Shown here piece after piece: positions 33,483 through 45,000 of a stretch of DNA of 64,000 nt. Made by a program: the position numbers and the translations under genes. Within the stretch, counting starts at the first letter, position 1. Every line of letters begins with the position of its first letter. This stretch comes from Ligustrum vulgare (Eukaryota > Streptophyta > Magnoliopsida > Lamiales > Oleaceae), in contig OY743187.1 in assembly GCA_963555705.1 (NCBI GenBank), positions 10,740,133-10,804,132 of the forward strand, read 5' to 3'. The notes beneath the pieces were generated by a model that was not told the DNA's origin, ran no database searches, and was given only the letters and a program-made list of their open reading frames with translations.

Positions 33483-35576
33483 TCTACATATAAAAACAAA
33501 GTAGCCGTCACAAAAAATACACACACACTTTCCCGCCTAAAATTTCATGCTAAATTTGAAAAGTTCTTGCCAAAAATAAAATAAAATAAAATAAAAGGAC
33601 TAATTAAAGTGCAATAGGAATTAGAACCATTTTAAAATGTAATGATTGAATAATCTAAATTCCAAAGTGTAATAATTGTAAATTTGAATTACACTTTTTT
33701 GGTAATTATTATTATTATTTTTTTAGAATATGATATTTTAGAGGTAAAAATTAGTGGTGGAAAATTTGAGAAAAAAATGTGTGATTAAAAATCTATATAT
33801 ATATAAAAACAAAGTAGTCATCACCAAAAATACAAACACAGTTTTTCGCCTAAAATTACTTGCTAAATTTGGAAAGTTCTTGCAAAAAAAAAGACTCATT
33901 AAAATGTAATGGGAATTAGAACAATTTCAAAATGTAATGGTTGAACAATCCAAATTCCAAAATGTAATAATTGTAAATTTTAATTACACTTTTCTGGTAG
34001 TTAATTTTTTATTTTATTTTTTAAAAAAACAAAGAATATGACGTTTTAGAGGTAAAAATTAGTGGTTGAAAAATTGAGAAAAAAATATATGTGATTAAAA
34101 AGTAGGTTAAAAATGTGTCGTTTAAAAACATTTTGTTAAATAGAGATGCTTCGTTCCAATTCAAAAAAAGGGCAATTTGAATTTTTTTTATTTTTCTTGA
34201 AAAAAAATAAAAAAACAAATATGTTTTTAATTATTAAACAGAGATGCTTCATTCATTCTTTTTTTTTTTTTTTTTTTAGAAAAAGTAGAAAGTTTACATC
34301 AAAATCATTATAAATCTAATTTAAAAAGTAAATAGATAAATTTCGAATGTTATAAAAAATTATTCAAAATCCGTAATTTAGAAATTTTGTTAAGTTTATA
34401 TATATATAAAAAAAGATCATTCAAAAATATTCTGCTTAATCATAGTGTAACTAATTTGATAAAGTAATATTAAATTTTTTCCAGAAAATATATAAAATTA
34501 TATTATAAAATGTTTTGAAAAACATTTAAATAACTCGAAAATATTTTTGTTTAAAGAACGAAATTTTTTTTAGTTTAAAGAACTTAAGAACATTCCTTAT
34601 ATTGCGTATTTTTTTATAAGTTTCCAATTAAATTATACGGAAAAAATGACTAATCCCGAATTTTTATTCCAAAGCAAATAATCACATACTTGATTGAATA
34701 TAATTTTCTTTCAGATCGAATAATTTCATATTTGAATGGATTTTTTTTTTTAAATACAGTGTTCATTTATATTATTCTTAATTTTTTTTTATTGCAATGA
34801 CAATGTTTTAATTTTAAAAATACCATTAAAGATTCTATAAAATAATAAAATTATATCTAAGCAGTGCATTAAAAAATAAACTTCATGAAAAGTTAAAATA
34901 TATTTTGTTCAGAATCAAATTAAATATATTTTTTTTTTTGTCCGTAAAAAGTCAGAAAGATCAAATGTAAAAGTTTATTATAATTTTTTTTTTACTTTTC
35001 CTTAATATCTCATTCATTTTAAATTATATCATTTAAGTTATATAATACTTAGTATTCAGAAAACTTAAAATCGATTCGATCGAAAAAAGCAACATATCAA
35101 GGATCGAAGGTTGAATCAGGTCGAACCGATTTTATTTAAAAAATTGTAATTTTTTCAAACATCAGAAAATTTTCTTAAAAAATTATTTTAGAAATAAAGC
35201 AACATATATATATTTATATATATTTCAAAATAAAATAATTTAACATATAAAGAAATAAGTTGAAATGACTTATTTAGAAGAAAAAAAGCCAACACAAACA
35301 AACAAATAATAAATAAAAATAATTTTTAAAAGAAAAAAAGAAAAATCCCATAAAGATCAGGATTTCCTAATTTTGATTAGTTTTGTAGATGTTGCATTTC
35401 CTATTTTGATTAGTTCTGTCTTTTTAAAGTTTTGAAATCGATAATATTTTGTATTAAAATGTTATTGTATTATATTTTTATTTGATAAGATTGTATAATT
35501 AACATATTTTCATAAATTTTGATCGAAATCACTATTACAAGCATATTCATGTGCATCGCACGGGTGAAAATACTAG
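33483..35576 (+). mobile_element. Non-coding Helitron
   Basis: It starts TCTACATATAAAAACAAAGT after an A and ends with a GTGC-ATC-GCAC stem-loop (35551-35561) followed by GGGTGAAAATACTAG, with host T next. These are the canonical TC start, 3' hairpin and CTRR end between A and T. A second Helitron-type start (TCTATATATATAAAAACAAA) lies inside at 33792, and both starts are followed by similar sequence up to about 33735 and 34030. The body is AT-rich and has no Rep/helicase. Confidence 0.82.
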
Positions 35577-35624
35577 TAAAAATAAAACAAGCATAGTCAG
35601 CCAATGTATCCCGCCAAGAAGTAC

Positions 35625-35673
<49 letters not shown>
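35625..35673. repeat. (AAT)n microsatellite
   Basis: About 16 uninterrupted copies. Open frames through it give poly-Asn or poly-Tyr and are not genes. Confidence 0.97.
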
Positions 35674-35689
35674 GTTTAATATTTTATTC

Positions 35690-36385
35690 AGTTTATCATT
35701 CAAATGAAGAATCCGCTGAAAGAAATAACAAAAGTAAGGTCCAATCTGACATTTCCAATTTCCCAAGGCTCACTTCCGTCTTCCTGACTCTTCCACAGTC
35801 ATGTGTCAAAGAAACCACTTCTCATGGAAAGTCTATGAAATCTTTGGTTAGAGGAGAAAATCAATTCCTCTCCTTCTTCTCACGATGTTCTCCCTTATTT
35901 CCTCGCAAGCCCGGCGACACCCGTGTTTGACAGTTGACACAGCAACTGCAGAAATTGGTTCCGGATGATCAAGGAAGTTCACGATCATTTGTATTGACCC
36001 AGTTTCAGTTGTGCAGCAGAAGGTAAGGTTCCTCATTCACTTTTTCCATTTGTTTATGAATCCATAAGTATAAGCTTTATGTTAATCTGAGCTGGGTTTT
36101 GATTTTTGATTCTTATGGTGATTTGATACGCTATATAATTTGTTAATTCCCAAATTTTTGTGTGGGTGCTGGTGATTTGATACTCAAAGGAAGATGCATT
36201 TTCAAATAGGAATTTGGTGACCCAAACCATTAGAAATTGTCTACGCAATGACAGAGTCAGTAAATTAAGTGAAAGACTTCATCCATGAGCAAATTTATTT
36301 GGATTTATTTATCCTTGCATGTTTTTAACTTTTACAATGAATGTTTCTTTTAGGGAGTTTAGGACTAAATGCCATCTCAATCATC
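35690..36385 (+). other. Possible untranslated first exon and intron start of an unidentified gene
   Basis: 35740-36021 is less AT-rich than its surroundings, with CT-rich leader-like stretches (TTCCTCTCCTTCTTCTCACG). It ends in CAGCAGAAG followed by GTAAGG, a good donor site. No protein is recognised. If this is a leader exon, the chromovirus at 36391 lies in its first intron. Confidence 0.3.
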
Positions 36386-36950
36386 ATGTGTGATGCGAAC
36401 CCCTTTGGTGATTAAATCAAAAATTCCAACAACAATTTTTGTATCAACACAAGAAAGCTAAAAATAGTAATAAATGAAGAATCTTGACCCAAGTTTAACC
36501 CAACCAAAATGTAGCGCCCCGAGTTCTAAATACCCGGTTCACCACGTCATCGTCTGATCTAACTTTTAAAATAATATTTTAGCGGAAGAAATAACTGAAA
36601 TTCATTTTTGACAACATTAAATAAAATGTAATGGTCGATAAAATCTAAAACATTTATGAAACAATTCGAAATAATAAATCGAGCCATTAATATTGTAAAA
36701 CAATTTGCAATGCCATAATTTCTCAAATAATTGAAATTCTCAAAATTATCCAATGTTTGGAAATACGGATCATTAAAATAAGATTTTCAACCATTTAACA
36801 ACTATTGCCACAATCATCCATCACTTGCCACCATCTCCGAAATCTGCAAATATTGTTAAAATAAACATGAGCATTTCATAGAAATACTCAGTAGACTCAT
36901 CGCCAATTAATTAATCTACAATATAATTGAACACATAAATGTAGACTCTT

Positions 36951-37160
36951 TAGAAATCATAGGGTGTGGGTTGCTCTTCTCGTGCATTAAAGCTCATGGC
37001 TTCTTCTTGAAAAATCATAGGTTCTTTAGAAATCATAGGGTGTGGGTTGCTCTTCTCGTGCATTAAAGCACATGATTTCTCTTTGAAAATCATAGGCTCT
37101 TTAAAATCATAGGGTGTGGATTGCTCTTTCTTCTCGTGCACATAAGGCACATAAGTTATG
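36951..37160. repeat. Tandem repeats of about 73 bp in the solo LTR
   Basis: Three copies containing AATCATAGGGTGTGG, TTGCTCTTCTCGTGCA and CATGGCTTC-like segments; the third is diverged. The open minus frame through them is repetitive and not a gene. Confidence 0.85.
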
Positions 37161-37494
37161 CATAACATCATCATTTATCTTGCAAGACATTCTCTTCTTT
37201 CTTTCTCATGCATAAAAGCATATAAGTTATGACAAGCATAACAACATAATTATTTTCGAAGAAATACATTCTCGTCTCTTTTCATAAAAATGACTTTCAT
37301 ATAAGTCACATAACATACACATTCACATGCAATCATAATTTAAATCAATTAATAGGGGCGAGTCTACCTTAAACTTAACAAGTGTGGTTGAGCGGGAATG
37401 ATTTCAATCTTTCAAATCTCCGTACGCCTCGTCTAGTCAATTAGAAAATAAGTTAAATTAGTCTTTTGAAATTTATAGTTTAAAAATGATAATT

Positions 37495-37745
37495 TACAAT
37501 TTGGGGACTGAAATCGCTGATTTTGAAAGTTGGAGGACTAAAATGAATACTTTGAAAGTTGAGGGACTAAAATGTAAATTTTGAAAGTTGAGGGACTAGA
37601 ATGAATACTTTTCAAAAGTTGAGTTGAAACTCAAAACGAATTATTAAACTATAGGGCTGAAATAATAGATTTTAAAAATGGAGTGGCTGATTAAAATCAT
37701 TTAAGACTTAAGGGCTGAAATGATTAACTTTAAAACATAGGGACT
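37495..37745. repeat. Short tandem GGGACTAAAATG repeats in the solo LTR
   Basis: Units of about 20-40 bp built on TTTGAAAGTTGAGGGACT and AAAATGAATAC run from about 37495 to 37620, then decay towards 37745. Similar phrases (GTTGAAGGACxTAAAGTG) occur in the Athila LTRs, a common theme of plant LTRs. Confidence 0.7.
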
Positions 37746-39635
37746 GATTTGAAACAATTTGGAACATGGGGATTAAGCTGTAAATTTAAGAAAAAACTTT
37801 TAAATAAAACATATATTTCTCTCTTTCGTTCCTTCAGAGACAGAGAGAGAGAAGGGCGAGAGGGGGAGGAGTTCTCCTCTCCCGGTGGTGCACTGCCGGT
37901 GCCTTCTCCTGCGCAAACTCCGGCGCGACGCCGGCGCAGTGAGTGGCAAGCGGCGAGAGTGCAAATAGGCTAGGTTTTTGTGGATTTTGTGCAGTTTTGG
38001 TGCGAGAAATGGGTGCAAAGCCGTGGCTGAGTTCGTGATTTTTGGGAGCGCGATTTTCGGTGAAACTCCGGTCGAAGAAGCGGCGGTCGAAGGTGAGTAG
38101 CTTGGGTAAGTTATGTTTAGGTTTTGGGTTTGATTTTGGGACAGTTGTGCAATGGGTTCGGTGTGGGTGATGGCCCGATTGTGGCGGTTGCAGTTGTGTT
38201 GGTGGGGCGATTTGGAGGTGGTGGTGGTGGTGACGGTTTGTGCAGGTTGAGGTGGTGGTGTTTGGTCGAAGGTGCTGCAGGGGGTTGGTCTTGGCCGTGG
38301 TGGTGATGATGATGGTTGTGCGATTTGGGTGGTATATTTGAGTTGGGACCGTGGCTGGCTGCGTGTGGTGTGCGAGTTTGGGCTTGGGTGCGGTGGTGGT
38401 TTGAGGTGAGTGGTTTGTGCAGGTTGAGGTGGTGAAGTTTGGGTTGTAATGGAGGTGGCTACGGTGTATTGGTGGTGGTTGCGTGTTTGGTGGAAGGTGC
38501 TGCAGGTGGTTTGGGGTAGGTTAGTTGTGCTAAGCAGTGGTGATGATGATGATGGTGGTTCTAGGTGTATACTGGAAAATGGTGATGAAGGAAGAAGAAA
38601 ATGTTACCTTGGCTGAAAGGAGGCTGCCATGGATGGAGCTGGGAGGAGGCTGGGCCGGTCTGAGGTGAGGTGAATGCTGAGAGTTGGGTTTGGGAAGGGT
38701 AGGTGATATAGAGCTAGGTATGGCATGGTATTGGATTGATGTGATAGATGGAGGTTGGTAGTATGAAAACTAAGACAAGCATTGCACGTAGTTCAAGGTA
38801 AATTCGCACGCGGATTCAACTGGGTCGGAAGAATGAAACTGATAAAATGAGATTGACGTAATTTGGAATTTAAAATGATTTTGAAAATAATAATTTAAAT
38901 AAATAATTAAAATAATAAAATTTTGGAAATTTGGAATTTAATTAAAATCGAATTGACTTTACATTTCTCGACTTGGCTAGACGAATACGTCGCGGCGTTA
39001 ACTTAAAAATGGGTGAGATCGCAGCGGCACGATTTTCTAAATTTTAAAATAATTATTTAATTGCGTAAAAATTCTTGGTCGCTACACAAAATTCTAAGGA
39101 AAGTTAACCCTAACCCAATGTAAAGATTAAGACAAATACCAAGATTGTGTGGAATGAACAACAACAAATACACAAGATAAACTCTCAATATATAAGTTGA
39201 AGAAAATTCCAAGAATAGTTACAAGGTAAAGAAAGGATTTACCTCTCTAAAAGCTCTCAATGGAGTGTTCTTCAATGCCAAAAACTAACTAGGGTTTTAG
39301 GACCTTTACAATATGTATAGAAAAGTGAAAACAAAAAGTTTGAGAAATTGCACAAAAAACCCCGTTTTTACATTCGGGAAACTTTCGGTCGAACAACTGG
39401 TCGACCGAAATAGCATTTTCGGTCGGACAAAGCTCATCTGAACCCGCCTGAGGCTACCTCTAAAATCCCTGCAGAGTTTCGGTCGACCGGAGTAATTTTC
39501 AGTCGACCGAAATGTCCTGAGCTTCCAAAATTATTCAATTGACCTCAATATTGCTTTCTTCCATGTGGACTTGATTTCAGAGCTTGAAAATGAGTCCCGC
39601 CATCGACTCTTGGACCTCTTTAGCCTTGGATCTTG

Positions 39636-41098
39636 TCATAGGCCCCACGGTATTCTTATTGATGGTTGACTTGTTTGACTTTGACTCGATGAACTCCCTT
39701 GATTCTCATCATCCCCTCCTTCTTGAAAAGGATTCATCCTCGAATCTTTACCTACATCAAAAGGGGATAAGTCAGAGACATTAAAAGAAACCGATACATT
39801 GTACTCACCAGAGAGGTCAAACTTGTAGGCATTGTCATTAATTTTCTCGAGGATTTGAAAGGGGCCACACCACATGGTTGCAATTTTGATTTTATTTGAT
39901 TCGGGAACCGTTCCTTCCTCAAATGTAACCATACCCAATCACCGACCTCGAATGACAATCGCTTTCTATCTTTGTTGTCACTGGAGGCATATTGTTCATT
40001 CTTCTTCTCGATTTAGAGTTTGACCTTCTCGTGGAGAGATTTTACGAACTCCGCCTTTCTCTTCCCATCTAAACTACCTCTTTCATCAATAGGCAACAGA
40101 ATCAAATCCAAAGGAGTTAAAGGGTTAAAACCATAAACAATCTCGAATAGAGAAAAAGAAGTAGTAGAATGAACACTTCGATTATATGCAAATTCAACAA
40201 AAGGTAAACATTCTTCCCAATTCTTTAGGTTGCTTTTGATGATAGTGCGGAGGAGTTGTGTTAAGGTTCTATTAACCACCTCGGTCTGACCGTCAGTTTG
40301 GGGATGACAAGTTGTTGAAAACAAAAGTTTAGTTCCTAATTTCCCCCACAAGACCTTCCAAAAGTGGCTAAGGAATTTAACGTTCCTATCCGACACAATG
40401 CTCCTAGGAACCCCATGGAGTCGCACTATTTCCTTAAAGAATAGGTCGGCTATATGAATGGCATCATCAGTTTTATGGCAAGCAAGAAAATGTGCCATTT
40501 TACTAAACCTATCTACAACCACGAAGATGGAATCACTACCTTTCTTTGACCTAGGCAATCCCAAAATAAAGTCCATAGAAATTTCCGTCCAAGGTTCACT
40601 AGGGACATGTAGGGGTGTATATAATCCATGTGGTTCTACCTTGGATTTGGCCTTTCTACAAGTTATGCACCTAGAACAAATTCTCCCAACGTCCCTCCTC
40701 ATTTTAGGCCAAAAGAAATGTTCTTGCAAGATTTTCAAGGTCCTCCTCACCCCAAAGTGACCCATTAATCCCCCTCCATGGGCCTCCCTTACCATCAACT
40801 CCCCCAATGAGCAATTTGGCACACAAAGTTTATCTTCACGAAACAAAAACCCATCATGCCTATAATATTTATCAAATGCAACCCTCTCACATGATACAAA
40901 TATACTAGCAAAATCTGCATCATGCGCATACAAGTCCTTAATGCTCTCAAAACTCAACAATTTAGCACTCAAGGTAGTAATAAGAGCATACCTTCGAGAA
41001 AGTGCGTCGGCTACCACATTCTCCTTATCTTGTTTGTATTTTATGACATAGGGAAAAGTTTCCACGTACTCCACCCATTTGGCATGCCTCTTGCTCAA
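39636..41098 (-). pseudogene. Chromovirus integrase and C-terminal tail
   Basis: Main block 41098-40013. It starts with the end of RNase H ([15 protein letters not shown]), then the HHCC finger ([21 protein letters not shown]). All three core acids are present: [29 protein letters not shown] and [17 protein letters not shown] at 40013-40015 falls where Gln is usual. After it the tail continues in two frames (39958-39752 and 39938-39636): FEVGDWVWLHLRKERFPNQ, then KINDNAYKFDLSGEY and PFQEGGDDENQ. The last frame runs past 39711 into the 3' LTR, as known for some CRM elements, whose targeting CR motif lies there. Confidence 0.9.
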
Positions 41099-41104
41099 CT
41101 TTTC

Positions 41105-42291
41105 TTACCCCTTCAAGTACTTCAATGACTCATGGTCGGTGTGGATGACGACCTCTCTAGGCCACAAGTAGTGGTGCCATGTCTCTAACGATCTCACCAA
41201 CGCATAGAGCTCCTTGTCATAGGTGGGGTAATTCAGGGCGGTTCCACTGAGCTTCTCGCTAAAGTAGGCAATTGGCCTTTTCTCCTGCATCAAAACTGCT
41301 TCAATACCTGTGCCTGAAGCATCACATTCAATCTCAAAAGTTTTGTCAAAATTAGGCAAGGATAAAATCGGGGCAGTGCATAATTTGTTCTTTATTTCAT
41401 TAAATGCATTTTCTTGTGCCTCCCCCATTTAAACCCAAAATGCTTTTTGACAACCTCGATAAGTGGTGAAGCTAGTGTGCTAAAATCTTTGACAAAACGA
41501 CGGTAAAAACTAGCTAACCCGTGAAAACTTCTTACCTCGGTGACACTTGTGGGAGTGGGTCATTCCTTAATGGATTTGATCTTCTCCTCATCGACATCTA
41601 TCCCCTTAGTACTAACTACAAATCCAAGAAAGACCACACTCTCCATGCAAAAATTACATTTGTTGAGGTTAACATACAATTTTTCTTCTTTTAAAACTAA
41701 AAGTACACTCCTCAAGTGCTCAATATGCTCATTCAAATTCTTGCTATAAATTAAAATATCATCAAAGTAAACTACCACAAATTTCCCAATGAATGCACGC
41801 AAAACATAGTTCATTAATCTCATAAAAGTGCTTGGTGCATTAGTAAGACCGAAGGGCATAACCAACCACTCATATAAACCATATTTAGTATTAAAAGTGG
41901 TTTTTCATTTATCTCCTTCTCTCATCCTAATTTGGTGGTATCCACTTCTCAAGTCAATTTTGCTAAAAATGCAAGAACCATGCAATTCATCTAGCATATC
42001 ATCTACCCTAGGAATGGGGTGTCGATACTTTACCGTTATGTTGTTAATGGCTCGGAAATCGACGCACATTCTAAAGGTTTCATCCTTTTTGGGCACTAGT
42101 AGCACGGGAACATCACAAGGACTCATGCTCTCACGAACATATCCTTTGCTCATCAGCTCCTCGACTTGTTTTTGGAGTTCCTTGGTCTCCTCCGAATTGC
42201 TTCGGTACGCCGGTCTATTTGGAATGACGGCTCCGGGGATGAAATCAATTTGATGCTCGATGCCCCTAATGGATGGAAGTCCACTAGGCAT
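41105..42291 (-). pseudogene. Chromovirus reverse transcriptase and RNase H
   Basis: Block 42291-41905: GIEHQIDFIPGAVIPNRPAY, KKDETFRMCVDFRAINN and SKIDLRSGYHQIR. Block 41865-41560: [18 protein letters not shown] and catalytic YFDDILIYS. Block 41428-41105: RNase H with [27 protein letters not shown] and [13 protein letters not shown] codons at 41905-41907 and 41560-41562 replace expected Trp, a TAA at 41105-41107 replaces expected Gln, and a one-base shift lies near 41430. Confidence 0.9.
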
Positions 42292-42318
42292 CTCCTCCGG
42301 GAAGACATCTTTGAACTC

Positions 42319-43374
42319 CTACAACAAAGAAGTAGCTAAAGTGGGGAGGGAAGTGTGAGGTTCATCAAGTGTAACGAGGGACTCCTTATACACCATCAAA
42401 AGAATGGAATGATTTTCTTTTAAGGTTCTCTCCACATCACCTTTACTGGCATAAAAATTCATTCTTTTCTCAACATCTTTTGCTCTCTTTTTTTTTTTTT
42501 CTTTCACCCCCTCATTTTTTTCACTACTTTTCTCCCCTCTTTTTTTCTCACTTTCTTTTTGTCCCCCACTCAACTCCATCTTTTTTCTTCCTCTTTCTTT
42601 TTCCTCCTCCTCCTCCCACTTGCGTTTCAATTGGTCTTTATAAACTTCTTCCGGACTCAAAGGTAGGAGTGTTACGGGTTTCCCATTCATTTGGAAGCTA
42701 TACCTATTTTTCCTACCATCATGCAATACTCTCCTATCATATTGCCATGGCCTACCCAATAATATATGTGTAGCTTGCATGGGAACCACATCACAAAGTA
42801 TTTGATCTTCATATGTCCCAATGTTGAAAGTAAGTAGTACTTGTTTGCTTACCTTCAACTCACCATAATCACTCAATCATTGTAACTTATAAGGACTAGG
42901 ATGTGACATTAAAGGTAATACCAACCTCTCCACCATACTAGTGCTAGCTACATTGGTGCAACTTCCCCCATCAACGATGAGACTACAAGCTTTGTCCCTC
43001 ACAAGACACCTAGTGTGGAAAATATTATCCCTTTTCTTAGTCGCCTCATTCACCTTGGTTTGGGTGTTGAGAGATCTAATGGTGACTAAAGACTTGGGTG
43101 GGCTAACAACTCCATCCACCTCTTCTTCCTCACCATCACTATCTCCTCCACATTGCACTCTCTCTTCGTCCTCTTCATCTTCTGAGTACCACTCCCCATT
43201 TTTAATAATCATCACCCTATTGTTAGGGCACTCTCGAGAATAATGCCCCCGTCCCCTACATTTGAAGCATTCAATATCCCGACTCCTAGAAGCGAACCTT
43301 TGGTTTATCCTTGAAGAAACCCACTTCCTTCCCCTTGGAGGTTTCAATATTGTCCTCAAGTGGTGTCTTATCAA
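42319..43374 (-). pseudogene. Chromovirus nucleocapsid zinc knuckle and protease
   Basis: Block 43374-42877 holds the CCHC knuckle (CFKCRGRGHYSREC), an acidic Glu/Asp linker, and the retropepsin site LIVDGGSCTNVAS. After a stop at 42877 the protease C-terminal part continues (TFNIGTYEDQILCDVVPMQA, then HILLGRPWQYDRRV). A Lys/Glu-rich linker before RT follows (42620-42450: repeated EKK, KER). Confidence 0.87.
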
Positions 43375-44350
43375 CCTTTTCGCTTAACCACTTAGACATC
43401 CAATTGGAACTAGGACCCCCCCCCCCCCCCAAAAAAAAATTTTCTTGTCCCTTTCTTTTAAATTGTTCATTCTTCTTCAATCGAGCCTCCACTTTAATGG
43501 CCATGTGTACCAACTCCTCCATCTCCACATAATGGTGTAATTCCACCACATTGGCTATCTCCCTATTCAATCCACTCATAAATCGAGCCATAGTGGCTTC
43601 TCTATCCTCCTCTATGTTGGCCCTCATCAATGCCTTCTCCAACTCCTTGTAATAATCTTCAACCCATTTAGTTCCTTGAGCAAGAGTTTGTAATCTTTGA
43701 TAGAGTCCCCTATAGTAGTGACTTGGTACAAATCTTTTCCTCATAAGACTCTTCAACTCATTCCAAGTATCCACACTACCCTCTAGATTCCTTCTCCTAG
43801 TGAGCAATAGATTATCCCACCAAGCTAAGGCATAGTCGGTAAATTTCACTACCGCTAACTTAACCTTTTTAGCCTCGGAGTATCTATGACATTCAAAAAT
43901 CAATTCCATTTTCCTTTCCCATTCTATGTAGGCATCCGGATCACTCTTCCCATGGAAAGAAGGGATTTTCATCTTTATACTTCCAAGATTACCATCCACT
44001 CCATCCCTACCCCTAGGGTTCCTCCCATGACCTCGACCAAATCCCCTCACTTTCCTACCTCATCTATTTCTACCCATGTTCCAATTTTGGTCACTACCCC
44101 CTTCACTCTCCAATTCATCATCATCAACATCATCCTCATACTCATTTCTAGGCCTTCTCCTATCACCCTTCCTAACATTATCATCCCTTGGGGGCGGAGC
44201 TTCCCTCCTAGTCTCCAACCTCGCTAATCCCCTCCAATCTTCCCCCATATCCGCCATGGTAACCGGGAGAGCTTGTATCATATCTCTCAACTCTTGAATT
44301 TGTGCATTAGAATCTTGTCCACTTGAAGTATGTGTATTAGCCATGGAGTG
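43286..44350 (-). pseudogene. Chromovirus gag capsid region
   Basis: The probable start is the ATG at about 44345 (MANTHTSSGQ). An acidic/Arg-rich stretch is followed, after a TGA near 44060, by the gag core: MKIPSFHGKSDPDAYIEWER, KLAVVKFTDYALAWWDNL and RKRFVPSHYYRGLYQRLQTL. A C10/A9 homopolymer at 43420-43439 encodes FFLGGGGGP, a likely site for length slippage. The frame overlaps the zinc-knuckle block by a frameshift near 43290. Confidence 0.88.
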
Positions 44351-44395
44351 TAAGTGTGCAAGTGTCCTCACAGAATACGTTGGCTCGTGTCTCAC

Positions 44396-44986
44396 TCAAT
44401 TAGGCTTTTTCCCTCTAATGAGCTCACCACTCTTGCCTTTTACCACTCCTCACTTTCTTACCCAAACTCTCCAAGGAACGTAATTCAACTAAATTGAGAA
44501 CTCAATTCTTGTGTAGCACAAATTCCACAAACAATAAAGGAAGCAGAGGAAGGATTGACACAATAGCAAGTAAAATTTAGTTTCTTGCTATTATACAAGG
44601 AAGTAAGAATTTGAACTTGATCAACAAGATTTTCAAGGGTATAGTCACAAAAACTTGATGTAAGACACAAGGAATTCAACTAGGAATGTGTTTGGCAATT
44701 GAAAGGTGGATTCAATATGAAAACACTTTTTGAAACATTTTGTCAAACACTTAGGATGCAAACTTGAATAGTTTAGGATTTTCAAGTGTTTGTTCAAATG
44801 TAACCCCCAACAAATTTTCAAATTGATAACAACAACAATGCCCAATTTGTAGGAATCATGAAATATTCATGGACATATAAATTTTCCCCAATTTTTTTTT
44901 TTCGATTTTCGGATTATTATTATTTTTTTTGAATATGAAGAACAACAACAAGAATGTAAAGATAGGACTACCAATTTTAGAGCCAA
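44396..44986 (-). other. 5' leader of the chromovirus
   Basis: Sequence between the primer-binding site and gag. No gene; A/T runs at 44890-44935. Its short minus frames carry no known domain. Confidence 0.6.
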
Positions 44987-44998
44987 GTTCTGATACCA
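44987..44998 (-). promoter_or_regulatory. Primer-binding site, initiator tRNA-Met type
   Basis: On the minus strand TGGTATCAGAAC, two bases after the 5' LTR. It differs from the consensus TGGTATCAGAGC only at the penultimate base. Confidence 0.9.
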
Positions 44999-45000
44999 AA

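Larger units (their letters stand above)
36510..39086 (+). mobile_element. Solo LTR (2577 bp), probably from a Tekay/Del-type chromovirus
   Basis: Begins TGTAGCGCCCCGAG and ends GGTCGCTACA (inverted ends TGTAGCG/CGCTACA), flanked by TSD CAAAA at 36505-36509 and 39087-39091. There is no internal coding region, primer site or second copy, so it is a solo LTR left by LTR-LTR recombination. Long LTRs with TGTA...TACA ends are typical of Tekay/Del elements; orientation is inferred from this. It has a GC-rich stretch at 37840-38560 preceded by a CT/GA-rich segment, possibly the transcription start region of the original element. Confidence 0.85.
36391..39711 (-). repeat. 3' LTR of the chromovirus, interrupted
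   Basis: Parts 36391-36509 and 39087-39711 match 45001-45759; the 2577 bp between them (plus a 5-bp duplication) are a separate solo LTR. The net length is about 739 bp. It contains several copies of CGGTCGACCG-type palindromes. Bordered inside by the polypurine tract (CCCCTCCTTCTT on the plus strand, 39713-39724). Confidence 0.92.

Noticed and set aside
35604..35930. ORF with a long Asn run
   Set aside because: It is the (AAT)n microsatellite read as codons; the reverse strand gives a Tyr run.
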